From the NCBI RefSeq assembly GCF_001029285.1, contig NZ_LDZY01000020.1:1-58612 (forward strand): a DNA stretch of 58,612 nt, written 5' to 3'. The notes below the pieces were generated by a model. It ran no database searches and had not been told where the DNA came from. It saw only the letters and a list, made by a program, of their open reading frames with translations. Shown here piece by piece: positions 41,524 to 49,468 of this stretch (the stretch's first letter is position 1; each line of letters starts with the position of its first letter). The DNA comes from Desulfosporosinus acididurans. GTDB lineage: Bacteria; Bacillota; Desulfitobacteriia; Desulfitobacteriales; Desulfitobacteriaceae. The position numbers and the translations under genes are program-made.

Positions 41524-42788
41524 TGAAAACTGAAGTAGTAGGGTCTCGTGCATTGAGGGAAGATTCTTGGGGAAAGGTCTTTGGTCAGACGAAGTTTCCG
41601 GCAGATGTCAACCTTCCCAACCAAATTTACGGTGTTGTTGTACGCAGTCCTCATCCCCATGCTCGGATTCTGAACATTAACAGCGAAGAAGCAATGAAGC
41701 TTGAAGGTGTTGCAGTTGTCCTGACGGCTAACGATGTGCCCCATAATTCACATGGCGTTCTGTTCCGGGATCAGCCGGTTATCGCCGACTATGTACGCAT
41801 GGTAGGGGACCCGGTTGCCGTAGTGGGAGGCGAAACCATGGAGATCGCCCGTGAAGCAGCGGAGCGAATCAGGGTCGATTACGAAATTCTGCCGGCCATC
41901 TTTGATCCTGAAGAGGCCATGAAGCCGGAGGTTCCGCCTCTGCACCCGGAACTTCAGTCCACCAATGTTCTATACCATCTGCCTATTCGCCGGGGATCGA
42001 TGGAAGAAGGCTGGGCCAAAGCAGATGTTGTCGTCGAACAAGTCTATAAGACCCAGCATGTGGATCATGCTTTTTTACAACCTGAGGCTGTTCTTGCGTA
42101 TTTGGATGAACGTGGGCATATGGTGGTTCAGACCGCAACTCAATATGCCCACTATGATCGAGGTGAAATTGCTCATGCCCTCGGGTTTCGCTACAGCCAG
42201 GTGCAAGTGAAGACTTTGGCTGTCGGTGGTGCTTTCGGTGGACGAGAAGATATCTCTCTGCAGATTATCGCGGCCTTGCTGGCCTTGAAGACCCAGAGAC
42301 CTGTCAAAATGGAGAATACTCGGGAAGAATCGTTTTATTCACATAGTAAACGTCACCCTATGACTATGTATTACAAGACAGGGGCTGCCAAGGATGGAAA
42401 GCTCGTTGCTATGCAGGCTAAGATTATAGGTGATGCAGGCGCTTATTCCTCTTGGAGTATCAATGTTCTGCGCAAATCCGCCGTTCATGCCACAGGGCCC
42501 TATGAGATACCCAACGTCGAAATTGACAGTTTTGCAGTTTTTACGAATAATCCTTATACTGGAGCAATGCGGGGTTTCGGTGCGGCTCAAACGGTTCTGG
42601 CCTATGAGAGCCAAATGGATCTTTTAGCAAAGAAGTTGGGAATATCACCTTTAGAAATTCGTTTGCGCAATTGTTTCCAAGTGGGAAGCATCACGGCAAC
42701 GGGACAAGAGCTGACAAGCAGCGTTCCTTTAGACCAATGTTTAGCCAAGATAGCCCCATATTTCAGAAGGGAGGTGGAAACTCCATGA
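41523..42788 (+). CDS. Mo-hydroxylase large molybdopterin subunit, N-terminal half (NdhL-like)
   Basis: A 421-residue protein covering only the first half of a xanthine-dehydrogenase molybdopterin chain: the VGSRALREDSWGKVFGQTKF domain, GGAFGGREDIS and GAMRGFGAAQ loops, ending shortly after LRNCFQVGSITATGQEL. The other half is a separate gene that overlaps by 4 bases. Such a split is the hallmark of E. barkeri nicotinate dehydrogenase (NdhL about 425 residues), a labile-selenium enzyme. Given the context, the substrate may be a purine rather than nicotinate. Confidence 0.88.
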   Translation: MKTEVVGSRALREDSWGKVFGQTKFPADVNLPNQIYGVVVRSPHPHARILNINSEEAMKLEGVAVVLTANDVPHNSHGVLFRDQPVIADYVRMVGDPVAVVGGETMEIAREAAERIRVDYEILPAIFDPEEAMKPEVPPLHPELQSTNVLYHLPIRRGSMEEGWAKADVVVEQVYKTQHVDHAFLQPEAVLAYLDERGHMVVQTATQYAHYDRGEIAHALGFRYSQVQVKTLAVGGAFGGREDISLQIIAALLALKTQRPVKMENTREESFYSHSKRHPMTMYYKTGAAKDGKLVAMQAKIIGDAGAYSSWSINVLRKSAVHATGPYEIPNVEIDSFAVFTNNPYTGAMRGFGAAQTVLAYESQMDLLAKKLGISPLEIRLRNCFQVGSITATGQELTSSVPLDQCLAKIAPYFRREVETP

Positions 42789-43786
42789 AAAAACGGGGAA
42801 TAGGTTTAGGCTGTGCCTGGTATGGAACCGGGTATGGCAATGGCTTCCCGGATGTTTCGAGTGCTTTTGTGGAAATTCATGACGATGGTTCTGCTACGGT
42901 TCTTACCGGGGCTGTGGATGTCGGACAGGGCAGCAATTCGATTTTTGCCCAAATTGCTGCCGAAGAACTAGGGCTTAGGGCTGAAGATATTTGTGTCAAT
43001 ACGGCTGATACGGATGTAACTCCTGATTCGGGAACTTCTGCCGCAACCCGCCAAACTTACAATACCGGTAATGCAGTTCTCAAAGCAGTGCGACAAGCGA
43101 AATCTCGTTTGCTGATCTATGCTGCCCGTGAGTTTTCCTGCCCGACACCGGAGGGCATTGAGCTTAAGTCAGGATATATCGGAGTCAAGGGTGATCCATC
43201 CCGGCGGATGATTCTCGGCGATATGGTCTTTAAAGCTCGATTAAATGGGGAGCGCTTGATCAGCGCGGAAAGTTCCACAGCCCGTTCGACTCCCGTCGAT
43301 CTCACTACCGGACAAGGAGCGCCTTACTGGCCCTATTCCTTTGGCTGTCAGGCAGCAGAAGTAGAAGTGGATACGGAAACTGGCAAAGTGAAAGTTCTTA
43401 AAGTTATAGCCGTTCATGATGTAGGGAAGGCCTTAAATCCCACCCAAGTTGAGGGGCAAATAGCAGGCGGAGTGACGCAGGGTATCGGTTATGCCCTGCT
43501 GGAAGAACTTGAGTTACAAAAGGGAATGATTAAAAATCCGGCCTTTTCCAGTTATCTGATCCCCACAGCACTGGATGTGCCTAAAATAGAAGCATACTTT
43601 GTTGAAGAAGCTGAAGAGAGCGGCCCGTATGGCGCTAAGGGCCTCGGTGAACCAGCAATGCTGCCGACGGTTGCAGCAGTTATTAATGCTATTGATGATG
43701 CTGTAGGTGTAAGGATCACTTCGTTACCAGCGACGCCGGAAAAAATCCTTCAGGCCCTTGCAGAAAAAAAGGAGGAATTGGGGTAG
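42785..43786 (+). CDS. Mo-hydroxylase medium molybdopterin subunit, C-terminal half (NdhM-like)
   Basis: A 333-residue protein equal to the second half of a molybdopterin chain: GAVDVGQGSNSIFAQIAAEELG, DSGTSAATRQTYNTGNAV, VEGQIAGGVTQGIGYALLEE and GPYGAKGLGEPAM with the catalytic Glu. The start at ATG 42785 follows GGGAGGTGGAAACTCC and overlaps the large-subunit stop (ATGA); the longer frame from 42671 is only antecedent overlap. Size matches NdhM (about 330 residues). No fusion with the upstream frame is possible without a frameshift, and the dedicated ribosome site argues for a true split. Confidence 0.88.
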   Translation: MKKRGIGLGCAWYGTGYGNGFPDVSSAFVEIHDDGSATVLTGAVDVGQGSNSIFAQIAAEELGLRAEDICVNTADTDVTPDSGTSAATRQTYNTGNAVLKAVRQAKSRLLIYAAREFSCPTPEGIELKSGYIGVKGDPSRRMILGDMVFKARLNGERLISAESSTARSTPVDLTTGQGAPYWPYSFGCQAAEVEVDTETGKVKVLKVIAVHDVGKALNPTQVEGQIAGGVTQGIGYALLEELELQKGMIKNPAFSSYLIPTALDVPKIEAYFVEEAEESGPYGAKGLGEPAMLPTVAAVINAIDDAVGVRITSLPATPEKILQALAEKKEELG

Positions 43787-43871
43787 AATATAAAATAGCT
43801 GCACTTTATGTTTTGACATCAAAGTCAGTCAGAATGCGGCATTATATGTCGATTTTAGGGAGGGCTATTTC

Positions 43872-45233
43872 ATGTCAAGCGTGTCAAAAAATTCTTCGCC
43901 TCCAGCCGATCATGGCTTTCTCGATGGTTTTTTTCATTTATCGGAACTGGGTACCAATGTACGGACCGAAATTCTTGCCGGAGTGACAACCTTTGTCACT
44001 ATGGCCTATATTCTGTTTGTTAACCCTATTATTTTAAAAAATGCCGGTATGCCCATGGATGCAACCTTTGCGGCCACTGCAATCGCCGCGGCGGTAGCAA
44101 CCTTAATCATGGGCGTTTATGCCAATTATCCTATTGCTATGGCTCCCGGGATGGGGCTTAATGCATTTTTTACTTACTCCGTAGTCATTGGAATGAAACT
44201 TCCTTGGCAAACTGCTCTCGGAGCGGTCTTTATTTCCGGATTGATTTTCTTTCTCTTAACCGTCACTAAAGTCAGGGAATGGATTATGGAAGGAGTTCCC
44301 ACGGTTTTACGACTTTCTATCGGTGTCGGCATTGGCTTATTTATTGCCTTTATCGGCTTGCAAGATGGCGGACTTGTCACAGCCAATAAAGATACTTTGG
44401 TTCAATTAGGCAATATGAAGTCTCCTGGTGTCCTTGTGACCGTATTTGGGTTAATTGTGACCGGATTTTTTATGGCTAGACGGATTAAAGGCGGCTTATT
44501 ATATGGGATTTTTCTGACTACTATTTTTAGTATGTTTATGGGCGTTAAGCCGTTTCCTACAGGCCTAGAGAGTTTTGTTGTCTTCTCCAATCCTTTCCAT
44601 GCTGTAGCACCGATTATGGGCAAGCTTGATCTTAAAGGCGTATTTAATTATGGCTTAATCTCAATTCTTTTCGCTTTTACCTTTGTCGATTTATTTGACA
44701 ATATAGGGACCTTACTGGGGATTTCCCGTAAAGCCGGACTTTTGGATGAAAACGGCAATCTGCCAAGAGTCGGCAGAGCTTTGATGTCCGATTCGATAGG
44801 TACGATGTTTGGCTCTATTATGGGAACTCCAACAGTAACGTCCTATATTGAAAGTACGGCAGGCGTAGCTGAGGGCGGTAAAAGTGGTTTAACCGCAGTA
44901 ACCGTTGCAGTTCTTTTCGTTTTCTCCATTATCTTTGCTCCACTTGTTGGCTTGATCCCAAGTCAAGCAACAGCACCAGTTCTTATTCTTGTTGGTGTCT
45001 TGATGATGAGCGAAGTGGTTCATATCAATTTCGAAGATTTTACAGAGGCATTTCCTGCCTTTATCACCATCATCATGATGCCCTTAACTTATTCTATTGC
45101 TCAAGGCTTGGCATTTGGATTTATGTCTTATACCATTATTAAATTGATTACCGGAAGGCATAAAGAGAATAATGCTGTTACCTATATTTTAACTGTCTTG
45201 TTTATCGTTCACTTTATCCTTGGCGGCGGTTAA
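43872..45233 (+). CDS. AzgA/PbuG-type purine permease (NCS2 superfamily)
   Basis: A 453-residue membrane protein with about 12-13 hydrophobic segments. VTTFVTMAYILFVNPIIL, MAPGMGLNAFFTYSVV, FVDLFDNIGTLLG and GTPTVTSYIESTAGVAEGGKSGLTAV are signatures of the adenine/guanine/hypoxanthine carriers, a different branch from the permease at 13554. Thus the island imports both oxidised and amino/oxo purines. ATG follows TTAGGGAGGGCTATTTC. Confidence 0.9.
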   Translation: MSSVSKNSSPPADHGFLDGFFHLSELGTNVRTEILAGVTTFVTMAYILFVNPIILKNAGMPMDATFAATAIAAAVATLIMGVYANYPIAMAPGMGLNAFFTYSVVIGMKLPWQTALGAVFISGLIFFLLTVTKVREWIMEGVPTVLRLSIGVGIGLFIAFIGLQDGGLVTANKDTLVQLGNMKSPGVLVTVFGLIVTGFFMARRIKGGLLYGIFLTTIFSMFMGVKPFPTGLESFVVFSNPFHAVAPIMGKLDLKGVFNYGLISILFAFTFVDLFDNIGTLLGISRKAGLLDENGNLPRVGRALMSDSIGTMFGSIMGTPTVTSYIESTAGVAEGGKSGLTAVTVAVLFVFSIIFAPLVGLIPSQATAPVLILVGVLMMSEVVHINFEDFTEAFPAFITIIMMPLTYSIAQGLAFGFMSYTIIKLITGRHKENNAVTYILTVLFIVHFILGGG

Positions 45234-45292
45234 GAAGTTATGGGAAATGTGGAGAGGCGTGTTTAAAACTTAGGAAAAAGGGGGAATTTTAA

Positions 45293-46624
45293 ATGCGTAT
45301 TTTGTTTAAAAACGCGACTATTGTTACTATGAATGCTCAGCGTGATGTTATTAAGGGCGATCTGTTGGTGGATGGCTCAAGGATTGCAGCGGTTGGGGAG
45401 GTTAAGGAGCCTTCTGCGGATCAAGTGCTTGATCTAAATGGTGACTTGCTCATTCCTGGTTTGATTCAAACTCATATTCATCTCTGCCAGACCTTGTTTC
45501 GGGGACAGGCCGATGATTTGGAACTTTTGGATTGGCTTAAACTTAGAATTTGGCCCTTGGAAGGCGGACATGATCCAGAATCGATCTACGATTCCGCCTT
45601 GCTGGGAATTGGAGAACTGTTTCTAGGCGGAACGACAACAATAGTCGATATGGAAACAGTACATCATACAGAGCATGCTTTCGAAGCTATACTGTCCAGC
45701 GGTTTGAGAGCTCTGGCCGGGAAAGTCATGATGGATGATCCCAGCGGGGATGTCCCTCTTTCCTTGCAGGAAACGACAGAGGCTTCTTTACAAGAAAGTG
45801 TGGATTTATTTGAGAAATTTAATGGACAAGGAAACGGACGCCTGGAAGTTGCCTTTACACCGCGCTTTGTCGTTTCTTGTACCGATACCCTATTAAAAGA
45901 AGTTTCACGCTTGGCACGGGAAAAGAAGGCCTTCGTACATACCCATGCTTCTGAAAACAGGGGCGAAATTCAAGTCGTGGAAAGTACTCGAGGAATGCGC
46001 AATGTTGTCTATTTAGATAAGGTCGGCTTAACTGGCCCGAAACTTATTCTTGCTCACTGCATTTGGCTGGATGAGACTGAAAAAGATATCCTCATTCAGA
46101 GCAAAACGCGAATTTCACATTGTCCGTCATCAAATCTGAAATTGGCTTCTGGAATAGCTGCCATTCCAGAGCTCTTAGAGCGAGGCGCTGAAGTCTCCCT
46201 CAGTTGCGATGGAGCCCCCTGCAGCAATAATCTGGATGGATTTCGGGAAATGCGCCACGCAGCCTTAATGCAAAAACCCTTACATGGTCCAACTGCAATG
46301 CCGGCTCAAAAAGTATTTGAACTGGCAACTATTGCGGGAGCTCGTGCTCTGGGACGCGAAGGAGATCTTGGCAGTCTGGAGGTCGGGAAAAAAGCTGATT
46401 TGGCAGTTGTCAGCCTTCAGGGACTGCATACCTGGCCCAATCAACATGTGGACGTATACTCTCAGTTAGTTTATCAGGCTTATCCCTCAGATGTTCGTCT
46501 CACGATGGTGGATGGGCAAATTGTGATGAAAGACCGTCAGTTGCTGACAATCGACGTTCCTGAACTTAAAAAAAGCGCAACTCAAAGCTTAAATCGAGTC
46601 ATGAAACGAGTAGGAATGATTTGA
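45293..46624 (+). CDS. Amidohydrolase, purine/pterin deaminase-like (ATZ/TRZ family)
   Basis: A 443-residue amidohydrolase. Metal ligands: IQTHIHLCQTLFRG (HxH), FVHTHASEN, LILAHCIWLD and LSCDGAPCSNNLDG (Asp). The family includes guanine deaminase-like, 8-oxoguanine and 5'-deoxyadenosine deaminases. Being behind the AzgA-type permease, it probably deaminates an aminopurine, guanine being the simplest guess. It is a distant relative of SsnA at 16253, with only the ligand motifs in common. ATG follows AAAAGGGGGAATTTTAA. Confidence 0.82.
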   Translation: MRILFKNATIVTMNAQRDVIKGDLLVDGSRIAAVGEVKEPSADQVLDLNGDLLIPGLIQTHIHLCQTLFRGQADDLELLDWLKLRIWPLEGGHDPESIYDSALLGIGELFLGGTTTIVDMETVHHTEHAFEAILSSGLRALAGKVMMDDPSGDVPLSLQETTEASLQESVDLFEKFNGQGNGRLEVAFTPRFVVSCTDTLLKEVSRLAREKKAFVHTHASENRGEIQVVESTRGMRNVVYLDKVGLTGPKLILAHCIWLDETEKDILIQSKTRISHCPSSNLKLASGIAAIPELLERGAEVSLSCDGAPCSNNLDGFREMRHAALMQKPLHGPTAMPAQKVFELATIAGARALGREGDLGSLEVGKKADLAVVSLQGLHTWPNQHVDVYSQLVYQAYPSDVRLTMVDGQIVMKDRQLLTIDVPELKKSATQSLNRVMKRVGMI

Positions 46625-46709
46625 GAAGGCTTAGGTCTGAGCAATTGAAGGATTATGAGAATAATACGTCGAATAAACGATTTTTGAGCAAAGAATGGAG
46701 GGTGTATTA

Positions 46710-48077
46710 TTGAAACAAGAGTCGCATGTAAAAAGAGAAGGTTTTTCAAGTAGCATTGGTGTCATTGCTGCAGTATTAGGCTCAGCTGTTGGTTTGGGGA
46801 ATATATGGAAGTTCCCCTATGTAACCGGAGCGAACGGAGGCGCTGCCTTTATTCTCGTATATCTGCTGTGCTTAGCGCTGGTTGGTTTGCCGGTAATGCT
46901 ATCAGAGCATCTCATAGGACGAGCTACGAAATCCAATGCCGTCACTGCTTTTAAGAAACTTGAGCCAAGACGGCCCTGGTTTTTAGTTGGCGGAGCCGGG
47001 GTAGTCAGTGCTTTCTTGATTATGGCTTTCTATACAACGGTGTCGGGCTGGGTTTATGCGTATATTTTTAAATCTGCCAGTGGCGCACTTTTGACGACTA
47101 AACCACAGGAAACAACTCAAGTCTTTAACTCTTTGGTTTCAGGAGTCGGCGAACCCTTATTCTGGCAAGTGTTTGTCCTCATAGTGATTGGAATTATTAT
47201 TATGGCAGGAGTCACAAAAGGTATCGAAAGAGCAACAAAATTTTTAATGCCGATGCTTTTTATCCTGCTCATCATTATCGATATCAGATCTTTAACCTTG
47301 CCGGGAGCGTCAGCCGGATTATCCTTCTTGTTCAAACCGGACTTTTCTAAGATTACAGTCAGTGCTGTATTGGCAGCCTTAGGTTTGGCATTCTTTAAGC
47401 TGAGTGTTGGCATGGGAGCTATGATTACCTATGGCAGTTATGTTGATGACCGAGAAAACTTGCCAAAAATGGCAATTAAGGTTGCTCTTTCCGATACTTT
47501 AGTTTCCTTAATGGCAGGAGTTGCTATTTTTCCGGCAGTGTTTGCTTTTGGCTTTAAACCGGATGCTGGTCCCAAGTTATTATTTATCATAATTCCGACA
47601 GTGTTTAATTCCATGCCTCTAGGCAGAATTTTTATGGTCTTATTCTTTTTATTAACTGCTTTCGCCGCAACTGGTGCAATGTTGTCGCTATTAGAGGTTC
47701 CTATAGCCTATTTGACGGAAGAGTATCAATGGTCGCGCCGCAGAGCAACGCTATTAACAATTATTGGGATTGGGTTGCTTGGTTCAACGGCTACTTTGTC
47801 AAACAGCTTGTTATCACATGTTTTGTTATTTGGTAAGACATTTTTCGATTTCTTTGATTTTGCGACCTCAAATGTGCTTCTTCCCCTGGGAGGAATCTTT
47901 ATTGCCTTGTTTGTAGGTTGGCAATGGAATTTTGCTAATGTCAAACGAGAGATGACCAATGAAGGCCAATTAGCTAATGAAGGCTTGTTTAATGTTTATA
48001 TGTTTTTAGTAAGGTTTATAGTCCCTATTGCGATTATCATTGTCTTGTTAACAGGTTTAAATTTTATTCATGTCTAA
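46710..48077 (+). CDS. Sodium-dependent transporter (NSS/SNF family)
   Basis: A 455-residue membrane protein with 11-12 helices and the NSS signature near the N-terminus: AAVLGSAVGLGNIWKFPYVTGANGGAAFILVYLL. Other family features are GVTKGIERATKFLMP and GMGAMITYGSYV. Bacterial members take up amino acids with sodium; the substrate here is unknown. I chose TTG 46710, which follows GGAGGGTG; ATG 46695 lies within that ribosome site. Confidence 0.88.
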   Translation: MKQESHVKREGFSSSIGVIAAVLGSAVGLGNIWKFPYVTGANGGAAFILVYLLCLALVGLPVMLSEHLIGRATKSNAVTAFKKLEPRRPWFLVGGAGVVSAFLIMAFYTTVSGWVYAYIFKSASGALLTTKPQETTQVFNSLVSGVGEPLFWQVFVLIVIGIIIMAGVTKGIERATKFLMPMLFILLIIIDIRSLTLPGASAGLSFLFKPDFSKITVSAVLAALGLAFFKLSVGMGAMITYGSYVDDRENLPKMAIKVALSDTLVSLMAGVAIFPAVFAFGFKPDAGPKLLFIIIPTVFNSMPLGRIFMVLFFLLTAFAATGAMLSLLEVPIAYLTEEYQWSRRRATLLTIIGIGLLGSTATLSNSLLSHVLLFGKTFFDFFDFATSNVLLPLGGIFIALFVGWQWNFANVKREMTNEGQLANEGLFNVYMFLVRFIVPIAIIIVLLTGLNFIHV

Positions 48078-48218
48078 ATAAAATTCCCCAGAAAGTAATA
48101 GGACTAAAGGGAAAATTATATTTTGATTCATCAATAAAAGAGGTTATTTCGCATATTTTGACGAACTAAAAAATTTAGGGGTGATATCACACTAAATTTG
48201 GATAGGGTGAGTAGATTA

Positions 48219-49286
48219 ATGCGCTTGGTGAATACACATTTCGTCAAAGAAGGATCTGTCCTAGCACGTCCTGTGATTAACTCTTCCGGCAGGATTTTGT
48301 TACAATCCGGGGTTCGTGTGACGGCATTATATATTGAACGCTTAATAGCTATGGGTTACGATGTTCTGTTTATCGAAGACGACCGCCTTGATGATGTCGA
48401 ATTATTTTCGACTATTTCTGAGAAAACCCGTGAAGTCGCTTATAAGACAATTCAAAATATCAGCAAATACATTGAGTGCAATACTGAAAAGTCATTGCCT
48501 GTTTCTGGAGTTCGTTTGACGATTAAAGAAATGATTAATGATCTTTTGTCGAGCAAAGATATTTTGGGCAACTTGACGGATATTCAAGGGTATGATAACT
48601 ATACCTTCCACCATTCCATTAATACAACAATTATTGCCCTTGTTCTGGGAATTGCTTCCGGTTATAATGATCAACGCTTGCTTGAATTTGGTATGGGTGT
48701 CTTAATGCATGATATCGGAAAAATTATGATACCTGAATGTATCCTTAATAAAAAAACGCCCCTTACCGATGAAGAATTTACGGAAATTAAAAAACACACA
48801 ACAAATGGTTTTGATATATTGCGTAAAAATAATGATTTTAGTTTGCTTTCTGCACATATTGCTTTTCAGCATCAGGAAAAGTGGAATGGTTCCGGTTATC
48901 CTCGGGGATTGAAGGGTACTGAAATTCACGAATACGGCAGGATGGCCGCGGTTGCTGATGTCTATGAAGCATTAACAAGCCGCAGGGTCTATCGTAAGGC
49001 TGTAGAGCCTAATGAGGCGTATGAGTATATTATTGCTCAAGCAAATTCTCATTTTGACCCTAGAATGTTAGAGCTGTTCAAGAAGCATATAGCTGTTTAC
49101 CCTTCCGGTTCGGGTATTTTGTTAAGTAATGGACAAAGAGGAAATGTTGTTAAACAAAATTCGTTATTTCCTAATCGTCCTTATGTAAGAGTTTTCTATC
49201 AAGGGGAGGTAGAACTCTCCGAACCTATTGATTATAATTTAGCCGATTGTCCGTCGATAATGATTATAGCAGTTGAGAATCGTTAA
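48219..49286 (+). CDS. HD-GYP domain protein (probable c-di-GMP phosphodiesterase)
   Basis: A 355-residue protein. Residues ~1-110 form the small N-terminal domain often found before HD-GYP (LARPVINSSGRILLQSGVRVT). About 120-290 is the catalytic domain: LMHDIGKIMIPECILNK with the HD pair, HTTNGFDILRK, HIAFQHQEKWNGSGYPRGLKG with the GYP motif, and VADVYEALTSRR. All metal ligands appear present. It would hydrolyse cyclic di-GMP. ATG 48219 after AGGGTGAG is preferred over TTG 48198. Confidence 0.88.
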   Translation: MRLVNTHFVKEGSVLARPVINSSGRILLQSGVRVTALYIERLIAMGYDVLFIEDDRLDDVELFSTISEKTREVAYKTIQNISKYIECNTEKSLPVSGVRLTIKEMINDLLSSKDILGNLTDIQGYDNYTFHHSINTTIIALVLGIASGYNDQRLLEFGMGVLMHDIGKIMIPECILNKKTPLTDEEFTEIKKHTTNGFDILRKNNDFSLLSAHIAFQHQEKWNGSGYPRGLKGTEIHEYGRMAAVADVYEALTSRRVYRKAVEPNEAYEYIIAQANSHFDPRMLELFKKHIAVYPSGSGILLSNGQRGNVVKQNSLFPNRPYVRVFYQGEVELSEPIDYNLADCPSIMIIAVENR

Positions 49287-49364
49287 TTTTTACTTCGAGT
49301 TTTGAATTGAATTTAACGAATAGGCTATTACATTTATATTTAAGGAACAAACTCAAGGAATGAA

Positions 49365-49410
49365 GGGCTGTAACAAGTATGGTAGCAAACTTGTTACAGC
49401 CCTGTGTTTT
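49365..49410. terminator. Bidirectional terminator between convergent genes
   Basis: GGGCTGTAACAAG pairs perfectly with CTTGTTACAGCCC across a 12-base loop, with TGTGTTTTT on the plus side. It separates the HD-GYP gene from the convergent yyaL pseudogene. Confidence 0.8.
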
Positions 49411-49468
49411 TCATGCTTTCCGCATAGGGTTGTAGGTTAACGTATTTCGTATAACAACAAATGATAAG

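Noticed and set aside
42671-42784. Longer N-terminus for the medium molybdopterin subunit
   Set aside because: These codons overlap the end of the large-subunit gene in another frame; the ribosome site GGGAGGTGG and ATGA overlap fix the start at 42785.
6636-43786. In-frame TGA/selenocysteine in the selenium-linked hydroxylases
   Set aside because: All the hydroxylase frames are full length without in-frame TGA; in this family selenium is a labile ligand of the Mo centre, not selenocysteine.
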